DNA from: an uncultured Saprospiraceae bacterium
GTDB lineage: Bacteria > Bacteroidota > Bacteroidia > Chitinophagales > Saprospiraceae
Reading direction: 5' to 3'
Length of the DNA stretch: 33,244 bases
Assembly (NCBI GenBank): GCA_937923485.1
Contig: CALDUE010000115.1
Coordinates: 1 to 33,244, forward strand
Positions 1 through 11,400 of this stretch are shown here, piece by piece. Both the position numbers and the translations under genes were made by a program. The first letter of the stretch is position 1. Every line of letters begins with the position of its first letter. The notes below the pieces were generated by a model that searched no databases, was not told the origin of the DNA, and saw only the letters and a list, made by a program, of their open reading frames with translations.

Positions 1-3000
1 GTAGTGCCGTGGATAGTGTTTTCATTGAACAAGATTCGGCAGTAGCTGGTGTAATACTTCCCGACACCCTCCTGCTAAATTGCATAGTAGATACACTCCT
101 GCTCGCCCCTCAAACATCGGGTGGGGTAGCGTATACGTTTCGATGGACGCTGCCTTCGGGTACAAGTAGTGACAGTGTACAAGTGGCAACGCAAGCAGGC
201 AGGTATGAAGTAATTGCGGAACGAACAGACAACACTTGTAGAGATACTGCTACCGTGGTGCTTGTTGAGAATACGCAGGTGCCAAACGTATCCTTCTTTG
301 CGCCAGACACACTCACCTGTGCAGTTGATTCTGTTGGGTTGGATGCTTCTGGTAGTTCTGGGCCCAACATCGAAATTGAGTGGCAATCGAGTACTAATGT
401 CGTCCTTCCAAGCCTTGGAGGAGTAGCATTTACTAGCATCGCTGGAAGCTATAGGCTGTTTGTGAAGGACTCGCTAAATGGTTGCGTCGACAGCGCTTTG
501 GTGATGGTCGCCAACGATACCTCAGGCCTGCAATTACAACTTTCGGTTTCAGACACACTAACCTGTAATCGAGATAGCGTCACTTTGACCGCTACCCCAG
601 ACGAAGCCATTTCAAGTCTGCTATGGATCAATCCTACAGGAGATACCCTTGGGACCTCTATGACCATAAACGTTGGTGAAACTGGAACCTATCAAGCAAT
701 AGCGGTCGCCTCACTTACGGGATGTAGCGTGCAAGAATCGATTGAGGTCGTTTCAGATACGACTCGCCCAACAGCATTCATTCGCCAACCAGATACGCTA
801 CGCTGCTTTCCACCTCTTGTTGTGCTCGACGCTAGTATGTCGTCGGGCGATAACCCTATCTCCTTTCGATGGGAGTTCACCTCTGGCCAAGTCGTTGCTG
901 GTTCAGCAACACCTCGACTGAGCACCGCTGGTGGTGGATTTTATGAAGTCGTAGTCACGGATGATGTAACCGGTTGTTCCGATACAGCTTCGGTTAATTT
1001 GATTGAAGATCGTGCACCTCCTTCTGCTGATGCTGGACCAGGTGGTCAGATTACGTGTAGTGCATCAACGGTTTCGCTCGGTAATCCAGGAGCGAATACT
1101 AGCGGACTTACATATCGTTGGTCAACGGCAAGCGGCGGACTTATCGGATTCCCAGACGGGAACCTAGCGACCGCTTCACTTGAAGGTGAGTACGTGCTCT
1201 TGGTTACCAATTTGTCGACGGGTTGTACTGCACGCGACACTGCAATTGTAACTCGAGATCAAGATGTTCCCTTGGTCATAATTCCGGATACTACACTCAT
1301 TCGATGTAACCAGCAATTCATCAACCTGAGCGGTCTTGGTTCAAGCACTGGTCCTGATTTTACCTACCAATGGACTACTTCTGATGGAGCAATTTCTGGT
1401 GTCTCCGATCAGTTGGACATTACGATTTCCAGTAATGGTACTTATCGACTCACCGTCACCGATACGATTACCAATTGTAGCGGTTTTGCTGAAGCGATAG
1501 TGATAGATGATTGTCCTGCGTTCGTATCTGTAAATTCTCCTGATTCGATCAACTGTTTCACAGGACCAAGAATCATCTTATCGGCTCAAGGCAATCGAGG
1601 CCCGGGGACATCCGTCAATTGGCAAGCTCGTACTGGTCGCATCGTCCAAGATGGCGACACCTTTACACCGGAAGTAGAAGGAGGCGGGTGGTATATCGTG
1701 GAGGTTGGTCAGCAGTTTACAGGCACCACTGCAACAGATAGCGTATTTGTTGCCGTTGATACTGTAGCTCCAAACGCTAGAATCGTTGGTGGACTAACCC
1801 TATCATGCGGCGATGTTTCAAGTTGCGCAGAGTTAGATGCATCGCCGAGCACAGGTATGCCTGGAATGACGTTGGCTTGGACCAGCCTTGGTGGACGCTT
1901 CTGTGGTGATACGATTGGTGAGATCGTCCGAGTTAATGCTGCGGGGATATATGAAGTTACCGCTTTAAATCCACTGAATGGTTGCACTGACCAAGCCTCC
2001 GTGCTTGTCGATGTAGAGCCTGGGGTTCCGGTGCCAGATGCTGGTCCAGATCGTGTGCTTGCCTGCGAGCAGGATAGCTTACTGTTGGAGGCAGTTCTGC
2101 CGAGTCAAGTTCAAGATAGGCAATGGTGGTGGACGAATGCCGCGGGCGATGTACTTGGAGATACAGGAGTTACGGTTTTAGGGATCGATACAGCAGGTCA
2201 ATATGCCTTTGTGATCAGAGATTCCATTTCAGGCTGTACTGCAGCTGATACGGCTATTGTTCTCCAACAAGCATGCGCACCTAATGCGCGGCCAGTCGCA
2301 AGCGGGAATCTTGATTGCCTGCAGGACTCTGTGTTGCTCTCCAGTCCGCCGCAAGCTTCAATGCGCTTTACGTGGGAGGGAATTACGGTTCCTTTTGGGC
2401 CGATGTTTGGTAATCAAGTTCAAGTAACGGCTCCAGGAGAATACCGCCTCGTTATTCAAGATAGTTTGTTCGGATTGGTCGATACTGCATTCGTCACAGT
2501 CATCCAAGACATTGCTCCTCCACTAGCTGTCATTGCGCTTCCGCAAAACCTGACCTGTGATCGAGATACGGTGATGCTCGATGGTAGAAATTCTACAGGC
2601 GCGAATGGTGAATCGCTGGCATTTGCTTGGATATCGAGTGGAATGTCACCAGCTCCAAGCACTTCCGTATTGCAGGTCCAACGAGCTGGTGCCCACCGAT
2701 TGGAAGTGACCTCAAACGTAAATGGATGCAGGGATACTGCTACTGTTCAGGTCATTATAGATACGTTAGCGCCAACCGCAGTTGCATTGGAGAATGGTCC
2801 TTTTGATTGCGTGACGACTTCTGTAGTATTAGACGGAAGTCAATCCTCAGGTCAAGGAGTCCTTGTCTATGAGTGGATAGGTTTAGCAGGTCAAACACTG
2901 ACAGTGAATGACCTGAGCTCGATAAGTGTTTCAGAGCGAGGAGAATATGAGCTGCGCACGACAGATCAGCAAAATGGTTGCAGTGCTTCAGACACCGTAA

Positions 3001-5240
3001 ATGTTGAATTACTTGATCGTTCAATAGTAGATGCAGGCATTGATCAAACGATTAACTGTTTTACCTCCTCGGCCTTGCTGGTAGGACAGGTGAATAGAGC
3101 AGGAATTAATGTGCGTTGGACGAGTGAAACACCTGGATGCATAGATGCTCCAGATAGCTTAAGTACAGAGGTGACATGTACAGGGTCGTACTACCTAAGT
3201 TGGACGGATTCATCGGGCACTTGTACCTATTTCGATACGGTGCGCGTGGTCGAACCCACCTTGAATTTTCAGATAGAAATCTCAGGAGATACCGTGATTA
3301 ATTGCCTCGACTCAATGCTGTCTTTCACAGGGATGAGCACAGATGCGACCGTAGACTTGCGCTGGGAAGGTATAGGTATGGACGCTAGTAATGAACGCCG
3401 AGTCACTGAGCCTGGTCAGCTGATTTTAATTGGAACGGACCTCGCAGGTTGCTCGGATACCGTACTTCAAGAAATTACGATTGATACGTTGCGTCCGATT
3501 GTATCCACAGCCATGGTAGATACCATGACCTGTGCTCGACCATTAGTAAGGTTACGAGCAAGTAATTCAAATGGTCGAAGTTCGTTAAGGTATCAGTGGG
3601 TATCGCCCGCAATTCCAGACACACTGAATGGAGCAAATGTCCGTGCAAGAGAGATTGGGCTTTACACAGTGCGTGCTACGGACACTTTAAATGGCTGTTG
3701 GGACGAGGCTATAGCGGAAGTCGTTCAGGACACCGCATCTCCAATATTAAATTTAGTAGCACCTGCTGGAGAAGTGGTAGACTGTGATGTAGTTTCTGTA
3801 CCTCTCGAAGCCTTGGTCAGCCCTGCTAACTCCACCTTGGTTTGGAATGCTCCAGCGGGTCAGCCGATCGATCGTGGAGCTGCTATCCAAGATGCTATAG
3901 TAGGTGGTATATATCAAGTCACTGCTGCGCACCCTACCACGGGCTGTATTAATTCAGCTTTGATCGTGGTTAGAGATGAAAGCGCCCCAATTGGATCATA
4001 TGAACTGAGTCTTTCGGGAGATCTCGGGTGTAATGTTGATAGTGTTACTCTCTTGGTTACGCTTCCGCAAAACGTTGAAGCGGTTTGGACGGATGCTTTT
4101 GGAGTACCATTGCCAAGCACGTGGGTGTCAAGTCCAGGGACTTATGCAATTTCCTTGTTGGACACATTGACAGGTTGTCGAGCTTTTGATTCCATTCGTG
4201 TAGAAGAGTACGTGTCTCCTTATTCCTTGTCAATAAGTGGGGCTGATACCCTTGATTGCGAAACTGTTGAGATATCCTTGAATGCCGAAACGATGGGCGT
4301 AACTCCTAGTGGGATAGCATATCGCTGGGTCTCCCCAAGAGGAGATACGGTTCAAAGAAGTACTTCTCCAACGTATACCGCAGGTGCCGGAGGCTTATGG
4401 TCTGTAGTAGTAATTGATCCAGAGACAGCTTGTGAGCTAGTCGCGGAAACCACGATTGAAGTCTCTGGTAATGCGATTCAAGAGGTTATGTTGGAAACTA
4501 CCGACGCGAGCTGTCCAGGTGATCGTGACGGAAGCATCGAAATTTTGGCTGTAATTGGAGGTCAAGGACCATTTACGTTTCAGCTCGATGGCGGAGAGGT
4601 TCAAGCTGTGGGGCAATTTGGGCTACTCGAGGGTGGGAGGTATACATTATTGGTCGCTGACGACAACGGATGTACCTCAACACAAGCGGTGATCATTGAT
4701 CAATCTGCACCCAAAGAAATTGTAGTGCCATCTCGTATCGTGGCATCCTTAGGAGAGGAGCTTTGCTTAGCGTTTGAGGTCGTTGGAGGAGGTAGTCCAG
4801 ATTCTATTCAGTGGAGTGCTTCGAATCTTTTATCTTGTAATACCTGTGCAAGTCCATGCCTCACAGCGCTCAGCGTTGATGATGTTACATTGGAAGTATG
4901 GTTTGGGGGCTGCTCAATAGAGAGAAGTACACGTATTGAAGTGATGGATATGGCTGATGCCGTTTGGCCGAATGCCTTTTCACCAAATAATGATGGGGTA
5001 AATGATGAATTGTGGGTCTTGCCAGTGAACGGAAGGCTAGAATATTGCAAGATTTATGACCGATGGGGCAGTAAAGTGTTCGAAAGTCAAAGCAGTGATG
5101 GGCAAGTTTTGAACAAAACGTGGGATGGTACACTTGACGGCAAATCGCTCAATCCAGCTGTCTTTGTCGTCGAGGTAGCAGGAGAAAACGCTCTAGGTGA
5201 GCCATTTATAGTTTACGGAGATGTCACGCTTATCAAATAA
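1..5240 (+). CDS. Giant T9SS-secreted Ig-like repeat protein with gliding-motility C-terminal domain (5' partial)
   Basis: The reading frame is open from the first base of the window, so the N-terminus and signal peptide lie upstream. A GTG at position 9 is inside the repeat pattern and is not a credible start. The visible 1743 or so residues consist of about 18 tandem Ig/PKD-like repeats of roughly 80 residues. Each has an LTC or LNC motif near its start and a GC-D-T/S-A motif near its end. They are followed by one SprB-like repeat (about 4482-4718, with C-x-G-x-x-DGSI and GGxGPFTFQLDGG), a linker with extra cysteines, and a type B T9SS sorting domain (4965-5237) with the motif FSPNNDGVND and the ending GDVTLIK. 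From family knowledge, such proteins cross the outer membrane through the type IX system and sit on the cell surface as adhesins or are released. The exact role is unknown. It is probably a paralogue of the next gene, 211 bp downstream. Confidence 0.9.
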   Translation, partial: SAVDSVFIEQDSAVAGVILPDTLLLNCIVDTLLLAPQTSGGVAYTFRWTLPSGTSSDSVQVATQAGRYEVIAERTDNTCRDTATVVLVENTQVPNVSFFAPDTLTCAVDSVGLDASGSSGPNIEIEWQSSTNVVLPSLGGVAFTSIAGSYRLFVKDSLNGCVDSALVMVANDTSGLQLQLSVSDTLTCNRDSVTLTATPDEAISSLLWINPTGDTLGTSMTINVGETGTYQAIAVASLTGCSVQESIEVVSDTTRPTAFIRQPDTLRCFPPLVVLDASMSSGDNPISFRWEFTSGQVVAGSATPRLSTAGGGFYEVVVTDDVTGCSDTASVNLIEDRAPPSADAGPGGQITCSASTVSLGNPGANTSGLTYRWSTASGGLIGFPDGNLATASLEGEYVLLVTNLSTGCTARDTAIVTRDQDVPLVIIPDTTLIRCNQQFINLSGLGSSTGPDFTYQWTTSDGAISGVSDQLDITISSNGTYRLTVTDTITNCSGFAEAIVIDDCPAFVSVNSPDSINCFTGPRIILSAQGNRGPGTSVNWQARTGRIVQDGDTFTPEVEGGGWYIVEVGQQFTGTTATDSVFVAVDTVAPNARIVGGLTLSCGDVSSCAELDASPSTGMPGMTLAWTSLGGRFCGDTIGEIVRVNAAGIYEVTALNPLNGCTDQASVLVDVEPGVPVPDAGPDRVLACEQDSLLLEAVLPSQVQDRQWWWTNAAGDVLGDTGVTVLGIDTAGQYAFVIRDSISGCTAADTAIVLQQACAPNARPVASGNLDCLQDSVLLSSPPQASMRFTWEGITVPFGPMFGNQVQVTAPGEYRLVIQDSLFGLVDTAFVTVIQDIAPPLAVIALPQNLTCDRDTVMLDGRNSTGANGESLAFAWISSGMSPAPSTSVLQVQRAGAHRLEVTSNVNGCRDTATVQVIIDTLAPTAVALENGPFDCVTTSVVLDGSQSSGQGVLVYEWIGLAGQTLTVNDLSSISVSERGEYELRTTDQQNGCSASDTVNVELLDRSIVDAGIDQTINCFTSSALLVGQVNRAGINVRWTSETPGCIDAPDSLSTEVTCTGSYYLSWTDSSGTCTYFDTVRVVEPTLNFQIEISGDTVINCLDSMLSFTGMSTDATVDLRWEGIGMDASNERRVTEPGQLILIGTDLAGCSDTVLQEITIDTLRPIVSTAMVDTMTCARPLVRLRASNSNGRSSLRYQWVSPAIPDTLNGANVRAREIGLYTVRATDTLNGCWDEAIAEVVQDTASPILNLVAPAGEVVDCDVVSVPLEALVSPANSTLVWNAPAGQPIDRGAAIQDAIVGGIYQVTAAHPTTGCINSALIVVRDESAPIGSYELSLSGDLGCNVDSVTLLVTLPQNVEAVWTDAFGVPLPSTWVSSPGTYAISLLDTLTGCRAFDSIRVEEYVSPYSLSISGADTLDCETVEISLNAETMGVTPSGIAYRWVSPRGDTVQRSTSPTYTAGAGGLWSVVVIDPETACELVAETTIEVSGNAIQEVMLETTDASCPGDRDGSIEILAVIGGQGPFTFQLDGGEVQAVGQFGLLEGGRYTLLVADDNGCTSTQAVIIDQSAPKEIVVPSRIVASLGEELCLAFEVVGGGSPDSIQWSASNLLSCNTCASPCLTALSVDDVTLEVWFGGCSIERSTRIEVMDMADAVWPNAFSPNNDGVNDELWVLPVNGRLEYCKIYDRWGSKVFESQSSDGQVLNKTWDGTLDGKSLNPAVFVVEVAGENALGEPFIVYGDVTLIK
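57..4481 (+). repeat. About 18 tandem Ig-like protein repeats with paired cysteines
   Basis: Eighteen units of about 75-87 residues can be laid end to end. The shared pattern is PDTLTC-x2-DSVxLxA, then YRW or FRW about 20 residues later, G-x-Y about 25 residues after that, then DxxxGCxDTAxV and a closing D-x-x-x-P. Most units keep one cysteine at each end, which suggests one disulfide per domain outside the cell. The units are diverged in sequence, so the expansion is old, unlike the near-identical copies in the neighbouring gene. Confidence 0.85.
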
Positions 5241-5451
5241 TGTATTGCATCTCGGGCTGTATATCCACAGAAAAGTAATTATTCGCATACCATTTAGCGG
5301 TAATAGCATGTGTCATTGCTCAAATACCAAAATATAGCTAACTTCGGCGAGTATTAGCCCGTTACACAGCTAATGCCAGACAACCCCAGTTTCTTGAAAT
5401 TCCTGAACAGCCAAATCTAGCGCTGCGGGTATTTTTTTGTGTATTTGACCA

Positions 5452-8400
5452 ATGCCTACACATATGCACCAGTTTTTACGCTTCGCTTTCTTCATTATTG
5501 CACTCACCTCCTTTTTTAGGATCGGTACTTCCCAAACGATTGATACAATATTTGGCTGCGATGAGATACCGAATTCACCTCTTGCTGGTGCTTCTTGTAC
5601 GATCTGTAATTTCGATATCCTATACGGATCAACATTTCCATTTACGGCTAGCGATCCTGCGGGTTGGTGTGGTACCATTGAGAATGATCAGTATATAGGT
5701 TTCGTGGCTGGACCAACAGGCTCGGTTGTTTTTGAGATGACGACTTTCAATTGCGTCAATAGTAACGGTGTACAGGTTGGAATTTACGATTCGAATAACT
5801 CCCTCGTAGGAGACTGCCTTGGTCAGGTATTCCCTAACATGCCAGAAATTTTTACTGCGGGTGGACTTAACCCAGGTGAGGTCTACTATATGAGAATTGA
5901 TGGATTCGCGGGTGATGGATGTGAGTTTAACATTCGTGTAATCAGCGGTCTGATATCTATGGGGCCAGATGCACCAGGTCCTATTATGGGGCCAGAGTTC
6001 GTGTGTTTCGATGAGAGATATCCGTACTTCATTGCGCCTGTTGCTAACGCAACTGCATACTACTGGAGGTTGACTCCTGGTGTTTTCACTGCAGGTGCGA
6101 CAATCGATCCACCTGAAGCAGGAAACCCGCTTACAGGTACTACCTCTCTAAACATTGAAGTCGAAATACCAGAAATGAGCATCGCGCACCCTCCAGGGTT
6201 TTGTGATGTTATTCGTCTTGACGTATTCCCGCTAAACCCATGTTTTGCATCTGCAGATTCCTCATCTTTCGATATTCAGGTCTGCCGTCCTACTCAAGAT
6301 ACGACCTACGCAGATCTTTGTATTGGTCAAGAAGTCGAGTTCCCACCAGGGTCTGGTAATTTTTTCGATACACCGTTTGTCTTTGAAACGGTAGACGTGG
6401 GTCCTGGTCCAAGAGGATGTGATTCGTTCGCTGTCTTATTCTTAGACATTATTCCGGGAGCTATTTCAGACCTCGAGAATGTCGTTCTCTGTGAGGGCGA
6501 GGTAGCTGACCTCTGTGGTTTTCCAGATCCATCAATTATAGCTGGTCCATCCAGTTGTACACTTCCAGGAGCCGCCGCGAATGGTTGCGATAGTATAGTT
6601 GTTTTCTTCGTAACCTTTCTCGATCCTGAAGCACATATTGAAGCTGAAACGGGAGCGATTTCCTGTACCAACTTAGAAGAAACGCTATTCGCCGTTACGA
6701 GGACGGGGTCCATTCCTCCAAGTTCGTCGGGCGACACCATAAGTTATGTTTGGACGGACGCCAGCATGACCGTGATAGGTACAGGCGAAAATGTCGATGT
6801 TACTGAACCTGGAACCTATACGCTGACGGTCAATATGACGAGTGATTTAGATCCGTCAAAGGTTTGTTCTGAATCCGTAGACATTACGATTAATGATGAT
6901 CGGACAGCTCCTAACCCGCCAGCAATTAATGGTAACGACAACGTCTGTATAAACGATGTCCCAGAGCAGTATACCGCTACTGGAGCTATGGGTTCCGATC
7001 AGTATTTTTGGACAGTAACTCCTGATCCTGGAGTAACCTTTACTACAGGTACCGATGACCTTACTGTTACTGATTGGGGAACAGCAACGTCTGCAATTAT
7101 TTGCGTAAGCACGTTCAACTCATGTGATACTTCGGCGGCTACTTGTCTACCTATCACCATTCTTCAACTTCCGACAGCTGCAACATTACCTGCGATGGAC
7201 ACACTTTGTGAGGGAGATGCAGCGACTTATGCAATTGGTGGATTTGATAGTGATTTTACATACACGATTTCAAGTAATCCTGCAGGTTCTTCGGCAACAG
7301 TAAACGGAAGTGATATTGATTTCACAATGGGTTCTGCATCTGGTCAAGTTTGCTTAGAAGTAAGCAACCAATGTGAGACCCTTGATCCAGTCTGTATAGA
7401 TGTGGTATTGAGACTGCCACCGGTTGCAGTAGCCCCTACGGGACCTGCCGATGTTTGTATCGGTGACACCGTCGATTATGTGCTTTACACGACTCTTCCA
7501 ACAGGTACTACAGCTAGCGTAGTTGTCACAGGAGGTGACATTGTAACCCAATCTGGAAACATGGCCACTGTGGCTTGGGATACTCCAGGTACAGGTGATG
7601 TATGTGTGACCTATACAAACGTATGTGGAAGTGATGAAGCTTGTCTAGATGTAGACGTCTCTACTGCTGGCGATGCAGTCATGTCAGGTGGTGGAAATTA
7701 TTGTGAAGGCAACAATGATCTTGAGATCATGATCACCTTTACAGGAGCTGGCCCTTACGACTATTCTTACCTGTTTGGTACAACCACGATAACAGGATCT
7801 TCGACAACCTCTCCCGTGATTATTAGTGCACCTGCACCTGGTACTTACGTTTTAACTGGTTTTTCTGTCGGTGCTTGTTCTGGAACAGTTAGCGGTTCAG
7901 CCATGGTAGCTGAGGACCCAACTCCGACAGCCACTATTTCTGGTGGAGGCAATATCTGCCCAGGTGATGATGCAACAATTACCATTGATTTCACTGGAGA
8001 TGCACCATGGACCTATGAGATAGCTCTGGATGGAGCTGGTCAAGGATCAAATACGACAAGCGACAATCCATTTACCACAACGGTATCTGTAGAAGGGGAT
8101 TACACACTAGTGAGCGTAGAAAGCGATGCTGGTTGTGTAGGAACTGTTAGTGGAACAGCAGAAGTTAGAGAATTAGATTCTCCAGTTGCCGATCCAGAGA
8201 CCTTTGTATGTTCTCTCGATGGATTGACGTATACCATTTCATTTGACATTACAGGAGGAGATGCAGCATCTTACATGGTGGCTCCAGCAGGGTCAGGAAC
8301 ACTTTCGGGTACAACTTTCACGAGTAACCCGATTCCAAGTGGGGACAGCTATACCTTCACTGTAAGCGATGCAAATAATTGTCAGACTTCAGTTGTAACA

Positions 8401-11400
8401 GGTTCACAGATGTGTCCTTGTCTTACAGAAATTGGAGACTTAGACAATACCGCTATTGACATCTGTGATGATGGAATGGCAACGGATTTCAGTGTTGAAT
8501 ACGACGACACCAATGAATTCCAAGATATTAACGATACAAGAGTCTATACGCTTCACACAGACGCGGGAACGACTATCACCGGAGCAATCGCGACGAACAC
8601 AACAGGGATGTTCGCTTTTGATCCAGCTTCAATGACTTATGGTACGACGTATTACATAAGTGTGGTCGTTGGTGATGATGACGGTGCAGGGGGCGTTGAT
8701 TTAACCAATGCTTGTACCCTAGTAGCGGCAGGAGTCCCAGCAACTTGGTATCCAATACCAACGGCTGACCTTGTCGGTGGTGGAGATGTATGTGTAGGAG
8801 CAGATTCTACAGTGGTTGTGACCTTTACAGGTGTTGGACCTTGGACCATCGGTTACGATGTAGGACCAGATGCCTTTACGCAGACTACTTCGGACAATCC
8901 GTACACAATCGACTTGACCAACCTACAAAATGATGTCACTGTAACCCTTACTTCAGTTACCACTGCGAATTGCCCTGGTACTGCTACTGGCTCAGCTGAC
9001 TTCGTCGTACATGATGAGGTGCGCGTGACAGCAGATGCTGTATGTAACGGTACATCGACCGAGTTCACTGTAACGATAAATATCTCAGGAGGCGATCCAT
9101 CAAGCTACACAGTGGTTCCGAATACTGGAACTTTAGTTGGTAATGTATTCACCTCTGATCCAATTCCAGCTGGAAGTGGTTACAGCTTCTCAGTAAGTGA
9201 TCAATGGGGCTGTAATACTGCCGTCGCAGCTGAGCCACAGGTGATCTGTAACTGTATTTCTGATGCAGGTACTATGGACCAAACGCAAATCACAGTATGT
9301 GGTCCACAAGACATAACAGTTGTCATTCCAGTGGATACTATGATGGATTCGGATGATGCGATCAACTTCGTATTACACGACGGAACGGGCAATGCAATCG
9401 GTCCAAACCTAATCACACAGCAAGCTGGAACGACATTTAGCTTTGTGCCTGGCTCAACACAGTTCGGTGTTGTATACTACATAAGCGCAATTATGGGTAG
9501 TGCTACAGGCGGTGTTGTAGACCTTACCGATCCATGCCTCGATGTTGCTGTAGGTACACCTGTTCTCTGGCTTGAAGAGCCAACAGCAACCCTTTCAGGA
9601 GGTGGCGATTTCTGTGTAGGTGATCAGATCGATCTCACTTTCGATATCACTTCAACAGGTCCTGTTATTGTAGAGTACACTGACGGAACAACGGTTTTCA
9701 CTGTCAATTTAAGTGCTGGGAACAACGTTGTGCCGGCCCCGCTTGATTCGACCGCTACTTATACGATTGTTAGTGTAACAGAAGGACCATGTACTGGGAC
9801 TGTGAATGGAACGGCTGTAGTAGTCGTCCACGACGAAGTTTCTGTTGTAATGGATACGAGGTGTAACTCTACATCTACTGAGTTTAGAGTGACTATCACG
9901 ATCTCTGGTGGAGATCCATCAACGTATGCAGTAAGCCCGAATACTGGAACCTTAGTAGGCAATGTATTTACCTCTGATCCAATTCCAGCTGGAGGCGGAT
10001 ATAGCTTTTCTGTAAGCGACCAGTGGAACTGTAACACTGCTGTTGCAGCAGAGCCTGTTGTAAATTGTGATTGTATTTCTGACGCAGGTACGATGGATCA
10101 AGCTCAAATCACGGTTTGTGGTCCAAATGACATTACAGTAGTCATCCCAGTGGATACTATGATGGATGGTGATGATGCAATCAACTTTGTATTACACGAT
10201 GGAACGGGCAATGCAATCGGTCCAAACCTAATTACTCAGCAAGCTGGAACAACGTTCAGCTTTGTGCCTGGTGCAACTCAATATGGAGTTGTGTATTACA
10301 TCAGTGCCATCATGGGGAATGCTCCAGGTGGAGTAGTAGACCTGGCTGATCCTTGTCTTGATGTCGCTGTTGGTACGCCAGTTTTATGGTTAGAAGAGCC
10401 AACAGTAACACTTTCTGGTGATGGTGATTACTGTATCGGTGATCAAATTGATCTCACGTTTGACGTTACCTCTGCTGGACCTGTTGATGTGGTGTATTCA
10501 GATGGAACCACCGATTACACGGTGACTTTAAATCCTGGAACGAATACGATTTCTGCTCCACTTTCAACTACTGCGATGTACACAATTGTGAGCATCACTG
10601 AAGGCCCATGTTCTGGTACAGTGAACGGTAGTAGTGCGAGTGTTGTCGTACGTGGAGCTCCAGTCGTTGGGGTTTCTAGGATGATTACGTTTAACTCGAC
10701 CTTTACAGAGTATCAGGTAACCTTTACAATTTCACAAGGTGACACTGCCACTTACACAGTTGATGGTGTAGCGCTAGGTGGGGCAACGACCTTTACGAGT
10801 GCGCCGATTGCTTGTGGTTTGGACTACGCGTTCGTAATCAACGATCAATTCAATTGTGGACCGACAACAATCACTTCTCCAGTCAATTGTAATTGTCAAA
10901 CGGCTGTTGGTTCACTCGCAGGAGACTTGTCAACTTGTGACCTCAACGAATTAACCGCTCCAATCTACGATGCTACCAACGAGAATCTAGATGGAGATGA
11001 TGCCGTAGAGTACCTACTTTACTTAGCTGATATCAACACACCAGTCCAAAGGGGAGCAACGCCAACATTCGCGTTCATTCCTGCCAGCATGACTACTGGT
11101 ACGATTTACTCAATCGTAGCTGTTGCCGGTAATGCGACAAATGGTTCAGTCGATTTCTCTGATCCATGTCTGTCTATAAGTCCTCCAGTTACCGCTGTGT
11201 GGTATGATCTACCAGGTGTGACTGCTACAGCACCAGCAGCTGTTTGTGCTAATGACGACTGGACGGTTACAATCAACGTGACGGGTTCTCCTGATCAGAA
11301 AACGGTTTACTATACATTTAACGGCGTACCAGACTCATTGTTAGGTGTTGTCCCAGGTACAGCATCTACGCTAACGTTCACAGTGATGGCCAACACAGGT

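Noticed and set aside
5241-5451. Possible promoter or terminator between the two giant genes
   Set aside because: No TAnnTTTG box and no stable hairpin with a T tract could be found; TATTTTTTTG at about 5430 is one or two bases off consensus spacing.
5370-5678. Minus-strand ORF of 102 codons across the start of the giant gene
   Set aside because: It overlaps the signal peptide and first domain of a well-supported secreted protein and shows no family features.
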